Below are positions 1 through 9,589 of a DNA stretch of 19,000 bases, one piece after another. Origin of the DNA: Cristatella mucedo (lineage: Eukaryota; Bryozoa; Phylactolaemata; Cristatellidae); contig WPIO01000009.1 in the NCBI GenBank assembly GCA_009760855.2, positions 6,146,001-6,165,000 of the forward strand, in the 5' to 3' direction. Position 1 is the first letter of the stretch. The number at the start of each line of letters is the position of its first letter. The notes under the pieces are model-generated. The model was not told the DNA's origin and made no database searches. It saw nothing but the letters and a program-made list of their open reading frames with translations. The position numbers and the translations under genes were made by a program.

Positions 1-217
1 TTTTTGGGTTGACCGTAGTCAGTATAATTAAAATAATTACCCCTTACTATCTGTACTACCTCTTGTAGTCCTGCTCCTTGGTAATTAGTAGCGACTGCTG
101 ACTTTGAGTTCCATGGCGGCTAAGGTCACACAGTAGCTGTCGACAGACCGTGCTTCCAAGCCAGATCAGATACAACGGCTAGCGCATCCATGGTAGTTAG
201 CCGAAGTCAGCCCCACG

Positions 218-1025
218 GTCAAATCTGCCCACTTTCAGCTACATAACATTGCTAAAATTCGGGCTTGTTTAGATAAGGATATCACGTCCAAGTTGGTCCA
301 TGCATTCGTGACATCCCGTCTTGACTTCTGTAACTCATTCCTTACTGGCCTACCGCCACGTCCAATCAGGCGATTACAGCTGGTGCAAAACTCTGCAGCT
401 AGGCTTGTCTGTCGTAAGCGTCGCAGTTGCCACATTACACCACTTCTCGCCGACCTGCACTGGCTACCAGCCAAGCAACGGATTGAATTCAAGGTTTTTC
501 CGCTCACTTTTAGGTCACTTCATTCTTTGGCTCCAGCCTTTCTCTCAGATCTACTCCCCCATCAGGCCAAGCATCGTACCACCCGCTTTTCGGAATCCAA
601 CAGTCTACCAATACCTCGTACAAACCTCAAATGCTTTGGAGACCGTGCATTTAGTTCATATGCTCCCAAAGCCTGGAACTCCCTCCCGACCTGCGTCAGA
701 ACATCCCCTGACCTGACCACATTTAAACGGAACCTAAAAACACCTATTTAGGACAGCATTTAGTGGGTCCCTGTGATTCGTCCTTCATGTGCTTATGCGT
801 GCTGACACTGTGCATGCTGCCACTAACCACATTTGCATGCTGACCCTTTGCACGTCACCCCTGACCATGTTATTCGTTTGTTTGTTTATCAAGCATGATA
901 TTACTCACCATTCAATTGCGTTTCCCTTTGCAGCAAATGTAAAGCAAATGTAAAGCGCCTAGTAAAGTGCCTAGAAAGAGATTATTGAGTTCTCTGAGGG
1001 CGCTTTATCAAGTGCATTATTATTA
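218..1025 (+). mobile_element. L2-clade LINE, 5'-truncated 3' part (copy 1)
   Basis: This is the C-terminal part of a LINE reverse-transcriptase protein plus its 3' end. The frame is open from about 218 to a stop at 749-751 and reads KSAHFQLHNIAKIR, then LVHAFVTSRLDFCNS, LQLVQNSAARLV, ITPLLADLHWLP, FRSLHSLAPAFLSDLLPH and RAFSSYAPKAWNSLP. This series follows the palm/thumb in L2/CR1-like elements. The stop follows a 2-bp loss (aaaacacc here against aaaacacacc in the copy at 17051), so the frame ended early. The 3' end runs through a TGTAAAGCGCC...GAGGGCGCTTTATCAAGTG motif into ATTATTATTA, the usual L2-type tail. Copy 1 also holds a small internal duplication (aaatgtaaagc twice, about 937-957). 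It is a dead fragment lacking endonuclease and catalytic RT motifs. Similarity to the 17051 copy is very high, so both look fairly young. Confidence 0.9.
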
Positions 1026-1640
1026 ACGTATCTCCTTTAAACATCTCGCAGTAGCCGAAACACCGCTAGCCTTCCACTTCGGTAAAAGAAAGTACGCGTC
1101 TGCAGCTGCAGAGTTTGTCAGCAGCACCGATATCGAGGTTCTTCCGAGCTCACTAAACATGCAGAATTGGAAATTTTCGGTCATTCTGCTGACTACTACT
1201 GGCAACAAGCGGTCCCTAGCGAACATGCCTTTCGACTACCCTGGCCCTCCTCGCATATACGTACCTACAAAACAAAGCTCACACGGATACTCGAGCTCTT
1301 AACTAAACACGCATACACAAACAAGACAAGCCAGCCTCCCTTCATTGTGGGCAGTTCTCCAAGTCAGTGTGCGCAGTTCTCCAAGCTGAAGTGGTCAAAT
1401 GTGGATCCCTTGAAGTAGGTTCAAAAGTTTTCATCTCGACGGCCAAAGATCACTTTTCCGTAACCCGGATCGCGATAAGAATTCTGAGGCCAGTGCGCGA
1501 GCGAGGCAACATTCAGTCAGCGCTCGGAGGAAGGGGGTCAATAGTTGACCACGGGTGGCTAGTTGTTGAGGCAATGGGAAAAGCCGCGGTCCGGCCCCGA
1601 CTTTCGGCGAATTAGCTTCCCCCCCCCCCACTCACATCAA
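1026..1640. other. Unassigned stretch, no supported gene
   Basis: Short open frames occur on both strands but none resembles a known protein, and they overlap one another. A 17-bp sequence (gtgggcagttctccaag) occurs twice at a spacing of 22 bp (about 1347-1385), with one mismatch. A run of C ends the stretch (about 1619-1629). Confidence 0.5.
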
Positions 1641-1649
1641 AGAACGGGC

Positions 1650-1659
1650 TATAAATAAA
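1650..1659 (+). promoter_or_regulatory. TATA-like box (speculative)
   Basis: TATAAATAAA lies about 120 bp upstream of an ATG that opens a short frame ending in a strong splice-donor sequence at 1826. AT-rich matches arise by chance, so this is an inference from spacing only. Confidence 0.2.
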
Positions 1660-1770
1660 ACCCGTGGCAGGAACAGCACGACTTGGCCAGCTGCTGGTGG
1701 CAGAATTTCCTAATGGTGGTGGGGGGGGGCAGATCCTGGCAGCCAGCCAGCTACCGGCAGGGAGAGAAAT

Positions 1771-1825
1771 ATGCCAAAGCAGCTAACAACAGCAGCTGCC
1801 GCTGCTTCTGCTTTGGCAATCGTCG
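1771..1825 (+). CDS. Possible first coding exon (speculative)
   Basis: An ATG with A at position -3 starts a frame reading MPKQLTTAAAAASALAIVG. The frame meets a near-consensus 5' splice donor, G|GTAAGTGAG, with the intron starting at 1826. Unspliced, the frame stops at 1831-1833, so it makes sense only as an exon. The residues have an Ala-rich, mildly hydrophobic core after a Lys, loosely like a signal or transit peptide. No acceptor or second exon could be assigned downstream. It could equally be chance. Confidence 0.2.
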
Positions 1826-1833
1826 GTAAGTGA

Positions 1834-2149
1834 GGCTCTCCTCTGCAGAAGGGGTAGAAGGGGAACAGCTGGCTCTCCCAGCTCAGCCTGCTCAGGGCAA
1901 ATCCTCGAGGCAGTGGCAGATACCGGAGGGGTCGGGTAAGGGGCAGGAGGGAGAGAGAGAGAGAGACAGAGACTGGCTCGACAGTACCAGCACCAGGCGG
2001 CTGGAGCTCCGATGGTGGCCAAAGACGATGAGCCGGCTATTCAATGAAGCCAGCGAAAGGTTGAGGCCAAAGTCTCAGTGGCCGCGATATGCCAAGAAGA
2101 TTTTCGGAGGGTGACCTACCCTACTCCCTGCTTCTCGTACCCCCCCCCT
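1834..2149. other. Unassigned stretch with GA-rich patch
   Basis: It holds a short (GA)n patch near 1950-1970 and a run of C near 2141-2149. Open frames on both strands overlap, and none is recognisable. Confidence 0.4.
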
Positions 2150-2300
2150 ATTTTTGTAAGTACTTGCACTTCACGACCCACGTGTCACGTGGGTTCGAGT
2201 CAGGCGGCAGGCAACTCTTTCTTGTGTCCACTGCTGACTGCCGTGAAACCGCCACAGCTCTTTTGTCCCTGTGAAATTGGAGGAGCTGTTGACTCGGCTG
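2150..2300 (+). mobile_element. tRNA-derived SINE, diverged copy 1
   Basis: A pol III B-box-like sequence, GGTTCGAGTCA, lies at 2192-2202, preceded by CTTCACGACC as in the other copies. Downstream, GCTCTTTTGTCCCTGTGAAATTGGAGGAGCTGTTGACTCGGCT lines up with the tail core of the copies at 8866 and 11541 (GCTCTTCTGCCGCTAC...GAGGCTGCTAAATC). Just before the B box is a perfect inverted repeat, ACCCACGTG-T-CACGTGGGT (2176-2194). The A-box side is too diverged to place, so the 5' limit is approximate. Confidence 0.6.
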
Positions 2301-2920
2301 CCCTTGGACTTTTTCCTTTTATTCTTGTCGATAAAAAGACAATCCATAAAATGGGCTGTGCAACCCCCTCCCCCCTTACCTATTACATCAGGGATGCTTG
2401 ACCGTGATTGGAGTCCCCACAGTCTGAACGAATGGACTTTGTGGCGGCTGGAGCAGCCTGGACGCTGACATGCTGCAAACGAGAGGACTCGACATGTGCC
2501 GGGCTTGACTTGCTAGAATTATTTTTTCGTTTCTGTGGCAGGCCCTGTTTGCTTTACATTGGGAATGCCAGCCATGATAATTATTAGCACGCCTGCTGCA
2601 CTCAAACGCTGCTCTGCGGCTGGTCTAAGGTTTAGGGTTTCAATTGTTTGTGTTTGGAGCCGAGGCTAAAGCACAAACATACCTTAGAAACTTGGTATGC
2701 AAGCCAGTCTTAAAAGGCCGTGTGCCTCGAGTTTGGATGGATGCCAGCGCTTCGGCGTCCAGAAAACAGCAGCTCGGCAAGCAAAAAGACGGCCTTGACA
2801 CGGCTGACCGTAGCAGACAGTCTTCTGCAGCTGCTGGCGATCTGAGAGACCTAGCTGGCTTGTTGTCCTGAGAACACTCAACTAGGCTGGACGAAGCCTG
2901 ACTCTCTCTCCCTCCCTTCC
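2301..2920. other. Unassigned stretch, no supported gene
   Basis: Short overlapping open frames on both strands lack recognisable motifs. Nothing convincing is seen. Confidence 0.4.

Positions 2921-2923
<3 letters not shown>

Positions 2924-2991
<68 letters not shown>
2924..2991. repeat. (CT)n microsatellite
   Basis: About 34 uninterrupted CT units, preceded by an imperfect CT/CCTT-rich lead-in from 2901. Open frames through it (Arg-Glu or Ser-Leu repeats) are artefacts. Confidence 0.98.
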
Positions 2992-2993
<2 letters not shown>

Positions 2994-3865
2994 ATATTCA
3001 TAAAAGGGCAAGGACGGTATTGAAACAAACTAGCCCCTCGATAGCCAGTCGTTGACCCGATCGATTACCAATCGGCAACTACTACTGTTGCCATTGTATT
3101 AGCGCCTAGAGCCTGGAACAAGGTCCGTAACACCGAATGTGCTAGATGTGGAGGCATTGTGTGAGCAATCGGCATTTACTGCAGAAATGTGGCCATGCAG
3201 CCCACGTGCTGCCAACGCGACCACGTGGCCATGCAGCCCGTGTGGTGCCACAGCCGATGTAGCTGCTGTCACTGTAGTCACAGCCTCGATCCGCCGGCAT
3301 TTATACTTGTGCTGCCATTGTCACAGCTCGTGCCCCTTGATGTCTACTGCCCCTGCTGCCGTTGTGGCTGCTGGGCTAGTCCATACCGTCTGCCACATCT
3401 GGCCAACACGCGATGAGAGACAGCAGTGCCTTCGGCTGCGCGAGGGCTCTGCTGATTTAATGCCATGGCTGTGCTACAGTGGAGGATTATGCTAAGACAA
3501 TTGCTAGGCTGGAACTCAAATATGCTAATGACGGCAGCAGGAATTACTCCACTGCGATTAATGTAGAAGATGGGTAATAATGTGATCAATCTCACTCAGG
3601 AGCAAGCCGCGGTTTAAGTTCCGTGTGGTGAAATCTGATATACAGCTTAGAAAGCCAGAGTGCACTGTTTTACAGGAGGGAAAGCATGGAGCTGGCTGCT
3701 GTTTGGTAACCGGTAGGGAATTAGTGGCTTCTAGCCTAGCCTTGACTAGTGTAGTGGTGCTGCAGCTACGCCAGAAACTTGGGAGTGCCCTAAAGCATGC
3801 TTGCTCCCGTACACGCTGTCCGTGTACGGAGTCAAGGAGATTTCTTTCAATTTAAAAAAAACTTG
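2992..3865. other. Unassigned stretch with short internal repeats
   Basis: The 15-mer gtggccatgcagccc recurs at 3189-3203 and 3225-3239 (36-bp spacing). A perfect inverted repeat lies at 3807-3829. Open frames here are short, overlapping and Cys/Ala-rich because of composition. No gene is supported. Confidence 0.4.
3807..3829. repeat. Perfect 9-bp inverted repeat (hairpin)
   Basis: CCGTACACG at 3807-3815 and CGTGTACGG at 3821-3829 are exact reverse complements around a 5-base loop, CTGTC. No T-run follows and no host gene is seen, so a role is unknown. Confidence 0.6.
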
Positions 3866-4253
3866 AAAAGATGCGCCGTGTTAGGTGCAGGCTTGGACGC
3901 CGCTCTAACAAGACTGGGTCTGATGACAATCTAGTCTTTTTCAAAGACTTCCTTCGAGTCTACACTTGAAAGCTTAGAAAAGTCAGGGTTTTTTCCACTC
4001 AAAATTGAAGTCATGCCAGCAAGACCCAAAACAGATTTATAAGATGGTCAACTATTTGCTGGCCAATTCTGCTAGGTCTCTCTTCCCGGATATTAGCAGC
4101 TCGGCCGACAGGTTTTCGGCTTTCTTCACTGAAACAATTGTGCGAACTCGTGCCTCCTTGAAGCCTACTCGACTAAAGCAATTCTTGAGTCGCAACCTAC
4201 GACCTTCCTTAAGGGGTTTTCCGAGGTTTCTGAAGGCGACGTATCGATCTTGA
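3866..4253 (+). mobile_element. LINE fragment: linker between endonuclease and RT
   Basis: One frame reads RRVRCRLGRRSNKTGSDDN, then LVFFKDFLRVYT and a stop. After a frameshift comes SCQQDPKQIYKMVNYLLANS, then ISSSADRFSAFFTETIVRTR. In L2/CR1/jockey-like LINE proteins a basic helix, then a segment of the type D-x-K-x-hydrophobic-x-x-hydrophobic-N-x-hydrophobic-L, then a (L/F)A-x-x-F-x-x-FF-x-x-KI segment links the endonuclease to the RT. This fragment matches that order. It belongs to the part of the element missing from the other copies here. The frameshift and stop mean it is non-functional. Both ends are approximate. Confidence 0.65.
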
Positions 4254-4334
4254 TAAAGTCTAGTAAATAAAAAAGGCTCGTCTCTTGAAGACCCTATACC
4301 ACCCCATCTGTGGTCTTCACTGGCAAACAAACTT

Positions 4335-4425
4335 TGCCTGTGTGGTTTTATGGTTTATTGCGGGTTAATGGTTTTATTTGTTTAGGGTTTATATGGGTTT
4401 ATGGTTAAATGGGTTAGTGTTTTTT
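4335..4425 (+). repeat. Degenerate G/T-rich, telomere-like stretch
   Basis: Repeated variants of GGTTTA, GGGTTTA, GGGTTAA and TTAGGG occur irregularly (for example gggttaatgg, tttagggttt, atgggttta, aatgggttag). It is too irregular to be a true interstitial telomere array but clearly strand-biased, with G and T on the + strand. Confidence 0.45.
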
Positions 4426-4789
4426 ATGAGGGTGAGTCACTGCCTGGAGAGGAGGAGGCAGCGGGAACAGGCCGGAGGGGAGAGCTTAGCTGTTCCATTC
4501 TCCCCCCTAAAGACCACTGGAGGCAAAAGCTTACGCAACGATATCTGCCCTCCTGCAGCCGACTATGGCGCATCATGTCCAGCCGTCCAGAGCGGCTACT
4601 TCCACGCCACTCACTGCCTCAACTGCTCTCTTTACTCAGCTTTGCTTCTCACTTTCTCTTTGCTGCGTGAGATGAAGTATGTTAGCTACAGAATGCGTAC
4701 CGAAGGCGGCTTAGGCTTTGAGTTTGCCATGAAAAACTCTCCTGCGTAACACCCGCATGGTCTTTGTTAATTTACAGACGGAGATACGT
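4426..4789. other. Unassigned stretch, no supported gene
   Basis: Two overlapping + open frames run through most of it (to about 4749), without recognisable domains. Nothing supports a real gene. Confidence 0.4.
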
Positions 4790-5420
4790 TAAATTACATC
4801 ATATTACGTCGTTGATGGCAGACCAGACGAGTAGCTGAGTTTTGCACCAATTGCAGAATGGTTGGCGAGCTGCTCGAGATGGCTGAATAAAAGGAATTGC
4901 ATTTACCAAGACGTGATATCACGTACGCCCAAGCTAGGTTGGCAGTCGGACTATTTAAGCAGGTTCTAATTTGGCGTTGTCCCTAAGCTGAAAGTAGGCT
5001 GGCTTGACACTTTAAGAAATCTGTTCACCTAATCAAAGGTCGTCTAGAAATAGTAAACCTGGATTCCCGACAGACAACGCCAGAGTGACCCGGACGAACC
5101 AATCTTCGGTTGAGTCTACCAACCTTCGGGCGACACTAGGTTTGCCCTTAACTAGCAGGTTGGTCGTACCATCGTTAAACTTCAGTGAGCGAGTAGCCAT
5201 CCAAATGCGAATCTCGTCGATAGGAATTGGGTAACTAAAGAAATTACCTCTGTCGGATGCAGGGCAAGGTTTGGAAGGGTCCAAGTATCGGTAGAGTTGG
5301 GTGTAATCGGCGTACAAATGAAAGACAAAGTGGTGTTTTTGTGATGATATCTGACAAAGGGAGAGTATAGTTAGTGACAAGAAGGGGACCGTACCTGAGG
5401 TATCTCATACCTATAGGGCT
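4790..5420 (-). mobile_element. L2-clade LINE fragment with RT catalytic region
   Basis: Reading the - strand from about 5420: a YEIPQ remnant of the G-V-P-Q-G block, then HLYADYTQLYRYL, where the second Asp of the catalytic Y-A-D-D motif is replaced by Tyr. Next come IDEIRIWMATRSLKFND (the I-x-x-W-M-x-x-N-x-L-K-L-N block), NPGLLFLDDL, SVKPAYFQL, LAWAYVISRLGKCNSF and finally LQLVQNSATRLVCHQRR near 4810. The order matches the family seen at 218 and 17051, but frames change and there are stops, including one after FLDDL. The lost catalytic Asp and frame breaks show an inactive, older copy. The 3' end of the element is missing. Confidence 0.85.
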
Positions 5421-5547
5421 CCCCAGATAGGTGATGGGCGGCCATTTTCATGTGCACTCTGACTTCTCTCGCTGAGGTGAGGTCTGACCCAGTTTACCAC
5501 TTCGCGAGTCACACGTGGAGGAGTACGAAAGGGCGATCCTCCTAGAG
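5421..5547. other. Short unassigned gap
   Basis: Lies between the LINE fragment and the 65-bp tandem array. Nothing is seen here. Confidence 0.4.
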
Positions 5548-5747
5548 GATCTGGCGGTCAAGTCTGTGTCGAGTGCTGACGACATATTCACGATTATTCA
5601 TTCAGAAGGCCCGATCTGGAGGTCAAGTCTGTGTCGAGTGCTGACAACATATCCACGATTATTCATTCAGAAGGCCCGATCTGGAGGTCAAGCCCGTGTC
5701 GAGTGCTGACGATATATCCACGATTATTCATTCAGAAGGCCCGATCC
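5548..5747. repeat. 65-bp tandem repeat, three units
   Basis: Units start at 5556, 5621 and 5686 with exact 65-bp spacing. Each contains ggtcaag, tgtcgagtgctgac and cacgattattcattcagaag. Units differ by only a few substitutions. 65 is not a multiple of 3, so the repeat shifts frame and does not suggest a repeated protein domain. Confidence 0.95.
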
Positions 5748-6173
5748 CCTAATCAACACTGTTGAGAAAGCCATTGTAAACCCGAGGCAGATCAGAGCGG
5801 TGTGGAAAGGTTGGCTCTAAATCCCGATTGGAACTGTCGATGCTGTGACTCTGAGACGCTACTGGATCGTGTGTCGGAAATAAAGGATTAGACTTCCTGC
5901 TCTGATTCGCAGTGATTCATTTTTATACGGTTTGAAATTCTGCCAGTGGGTTTACTTTGAACGAAGAGATATACTAGATTGTGCCAATCATACTTCACGG
6001 ACAGCGTCCAACGTAATTGAGTGCAGGCAGCAATTGACTTGCGAGACAAAGTCACATATTAATGCAAAAATTCTCAATCTCTTGAGCGACAGTACATAAA
6101 GGTTTGCTGCTCCTCGTGTTGTGTGTACTCTAATCGTGTTCAAATTTGAGATCGTTTCGTAGCTCGTGAGATA
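5748..6173. other. Unassigned stretch with AATAAA motifs
   Basis: AATAAA occurs at about 5879 (ggaaataaagg) and again at about 6180. No gene is recognised. With the tandem array upstream and a possible gag fragment downstream, it might be the decayed end of an LTR element, but no matching LTR or primer-binding site was found. Confidence 0.3.
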
Positions 6174-6470
6174 TGGCTGGAAATAAAGGTTGTACACGTA
6201 ACCCGCTAAGTAAAATGCTGATGGTCATAACTTCAGTGAAGCCAGGAGTTCAGATGACTTTATCAATTCCTAACTTCGATGCTGTGACATTGTCGTTGAT
6301 GAAAATGAATATAATACTGCTACTACGAAAGCTATGAAGAAGGCCTATGGAAATCCTCGGGAACTATTAATGTAAGAGCTGACGAACTGGTGAGGCCGAA
6401 AGTAAACACTACTGTAGGCGGTTATTTACGATTTCTTCTATTATCTTGGCGGGCTTAGGGCAGCCTTAAT
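6174..6470 (+). pseudogene. Possible retrotransposon gag remnant
   Basis: A frame from the ATG near 6174 begins MAGNKGCTRNPLSKML and runs about 50 codons. A second frame then gives DENEYNTATTKAMKKAYGNP and RELL before a stop. A third gives ELVRPKVNTTVGGYL. The Y-x-x-A-x-x-x-(hydrophobic)-x-x-x-(Y/F)-G-x-P arrangement resembles the conserved block of BEL/Pao-type gag proteins (DUF1759-like). The three frames would need two frameshifts, and no protease or RT follows, so this is weak. Chance resemblance is possible. Confidence 0.25.
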
Positions 6471-6835
6471 TTAAGGAGAGAGAAGCGAGACACCGACATG
6501 CTAAATTAGCCAGATTATGACAACGGTACAGTTTTATTCCTGAAATATAAGCATTCAAAACCGGACACGTCGTAATCTTCGGTTTAGAAATGTGAAAAGC
6601 GATTAGGACTTGTGGTTAGGGAGTTGGATGTTATTGCTGGCTGCGCATATGTGGCCATCTGTAGATTCGTGATACACGACTTTGTGTTAACGACAAGGAC
6701 TAGCTTTCAGAGTTCGGGCATTCTCGACTGTTGTCATGCTCTGCTATCGTCGGTATACATTCGGGCATTGGTGCAGCATCCGCGACGCGCTAGCCTTGCT
6801 TCGAGGAGCCTGCTCCACCGTTAATGGTAATCTAT

Positions 6836-6950
6836 AATAATTATAATAATAATAATAACACATTTATAGTGCCCTCGAAGAGCCTAATGTCTTTCCAAGC
6901 ACTTTACAGGTGCTGTAAGGTAAACACGATAATCCATGCATCTCCAACGA
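6836..6950 (-). mobile_element. L2-clade LINE 3' tail only
   Basis: Read on the + strand, an (ATA)n run is followed by TATAGTGCCCTCGAAGAGCCTAATG...GCACTTTACAGG. This is the reverse complement of the GCGCT...GAGGGCGC...(ATT)n terminus seen at 1000-1025 and 17575-17608. It is an extremely 5'-truncated insertion with no coding part. The inner boundary is approximate. Confidence 0.75.
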
Positions 6951-7410
6951 CTGGCACCATTATCTGGGCTACGCTTTCGGCGACGGATTTCGGTTGACGC
7001 ATTCACTTTTTCGTGGAATGCTTCGCTGGAAATTGGAAAATGGAATTGATCGCTGGAATGCTGCTTTGCTTGAATACTAACTCTGCTTAGCCACGTTTCT
7101 TACGTTGCCTACCGAAATCATAGAGGGGTGGCAGAGATGTGCAGCACCGTGTCCCGACAAACGCAAGAGCAGGATCACTGAGCGAATGAGAACGAAGGGG
7201 CTTTTTCAAATAAACTTGAGGGGCCAGCTAACCTAGGGTCAGAGTAGATACCAGGTGTCAGCCGCTTTGCCCGGACGGCGTTGCCATGTGCGCTGACCGG
7301 TCATCTGGTCCGGCCTGCTTGGCCCTACCAGAAATTACCTTAATAGAAACGCTTCGCCCGACACGCGTATGCTGTACACTCTGGAGTTCGGCTGCCCGGT
7401 CCTCTTGGCT
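6951..7410. other. Unassigned stretch
   Basis: The - strand holds a short open frame continuing from the SINE tail (7258-7400) that lacks recognised domains, though its sequence looks repeat-like. No gene is supported. Confidence 0.35.
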
Positions 7411-7619
7411 GCTAAATAAATAAATAATAAATAAAATAATAAATAAAACAAATACTAGCTGATTTAACAGCCTCTTTTTGTATAGCGACAGAAGAACCTT
7501 TACAGATATCACCACCGCTTGCAGTGGTGATAAAGGATCGCCCACCGCGGGAATCGAACCCACGACCTCGGGACCGAGGTCGTGAAAGCAACCACCTTAC
7601 CTAGTGTGCCATCACGGCT
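7411..7619 (-). mobile_element. tRNA-derived SINE, best-preserved copy (2)
   Basis: On the - strand the element starts GAGCCGTGATGGCACACTAGG. An A-box-like TGGCACACTAGG lies at 7600-7611 and a consensus B box, GGTTCGATTCC, at 7550-7560. The two are about 40 bp apart, as expected for pol III type 2 promoters. The T-arm can pair (GTGGG with CCCGC). Between the boxes is a perfect 11-bp inverted repeat, CACGACCTCGG and CCGAGGTCGTG, with a 2-base centre. The body follows, then the tail core CTTCTGTCGCTATACAAAAAGAGGCTG, ending in an A/T-rich (ATTT)n tract at 7411-7450. The acceptor stem does not pair properly, so this is not a working tRNA. Confidence 0.85.
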
Positions 7620-8744
<1,125 letters not shown>

Positions 8745-8915
8745 GTAGGCCAGCGATTCACTGGGGTGCTCGTGCTTCACGACCTCCATCCAGGTCGCGG
8801 ATTTGAGTCCTGCAAGCGGGCGATCCTTCGTTGCCTACTGAAAGAGGTGGCAATAGCCGCCAAGGCTCTTCTGCCGCTACGCAAACGAGGCTGCTAAATC
8901 GGCTAACCGGTTTTA
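8745..8915 (+). mobile_element. tRNA-derived SINE, copy 3
   Basis: TGCTCGTGCTTCACGACC precedes a slightly decayed B box, GGATTTGAGTCC (8799-8810). An inverted repeat CGACCT/AGGTCG (8780-8785 and 8792-8797) sits before it. The body reads CGGGCGATCCTTCG, then AGCCGCC and the tail core TCTGCCGCTACGCAAACGAGGCTGCTAAATCGGC (split here only by line). The same order of blocks occurs at 11430-11590 and, reversed, at 7411-7619. No A-tail is visible at the 3' end. Confidence 0.8.
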
Positions 8916-9150
8916 GGATGCACTTTGCCCTTCGCCCCGGTCACGCGATCGCTGCACATCGGATGATGGGGGGGGGGCAGCAGCAAGAGCGGCACCGAAG
9001 TCCGATTGGCCGGCGAAGCGACTCCGGTTGCTAACGCTTCCGGCGACTCCAAGCCAGACCCGCTTTCAATTGGTTAGACCGCGCTAGGCCTGAGGCGCTC
9101 TTCGAGATGACGGCAGAGCTGCGCGAGCTAAGCAAAGGGCGACCTTTCCG

Positions 9151-9210
9151 GTGCTTCCTTTCCGACCTAGGCGCTTCCTTTCCGACCTAGGTGCTTCCTT
9201 TCCGACCTAG
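9151..9210. repeat. 20-bp tandem repeat, three units
   Basis: The unit gtgcttcctttccgacctag is repeated three times without a gap; the second unit differs at one base (gcgctt). Confidence 0.97.
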
Positions 9211-9589
9211 GCTCGCTGTCAAGAAAGTGATGTAAATCTCGTTGGGCACTTTACAAACGTCGTATCACCCTTCTTATTTGGCAGTGGCTACTCAGACCAG
9301 GTCTGGGCGCCGATTTCCTACGGCTAGGTGCACCGATCCAGACGAGTAGCTTCGGCCGCCATTGTAGGTTGTTCTGCCGGCTTCCGCTGGCATTCCTATT
9401 CGTGGGCGAGGACGCCGCATGTTATCAACTACCCAGATATCGCTAGTATCCCGGCTAGTTGGTACATTTGCGAAGGCTCTTCGATTACGCAACCGATGAA
9501 TAGGATCTAGCCTCGCCGTCGGTGCTTGGCGCCACGCTTGTCTCGTTTGAAAAACTCAAAAAACCAAGGGCGACTCAAGACAAAACTCT
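9211..9589. other. Unassigned stretch
   Basis: Overlapping open frames of about 60 codons on opposite strands (9292-9510) have no recognisable content. No gene is supported. Confidence 0.4.

Noticed and set aside
2630-2640. Telomere repeat (ggtttagggttt)
   Set aside because: A single short match without an array.
2640-3011. Protein with a long Arg-Glu repeat on the - strand
   Set aside because: The repeat is the translation of the (CT)n microsatellite; the flanking residues show no domain.
5548-5747. CRISPR array
   Set aside because: Units are contiguous 65-bp tandem repeats with no distinct spacers, in a eukaryotic context.
7541-7619. A genuine tRNA gene on the - strand
   Set aside because: A and B boxes are present, but the acceptor stem does not pair, the anticodon arm is replaced by an 11-bp hairpin, and related copies with the same tail occur nearby. 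A SINE explains it better.
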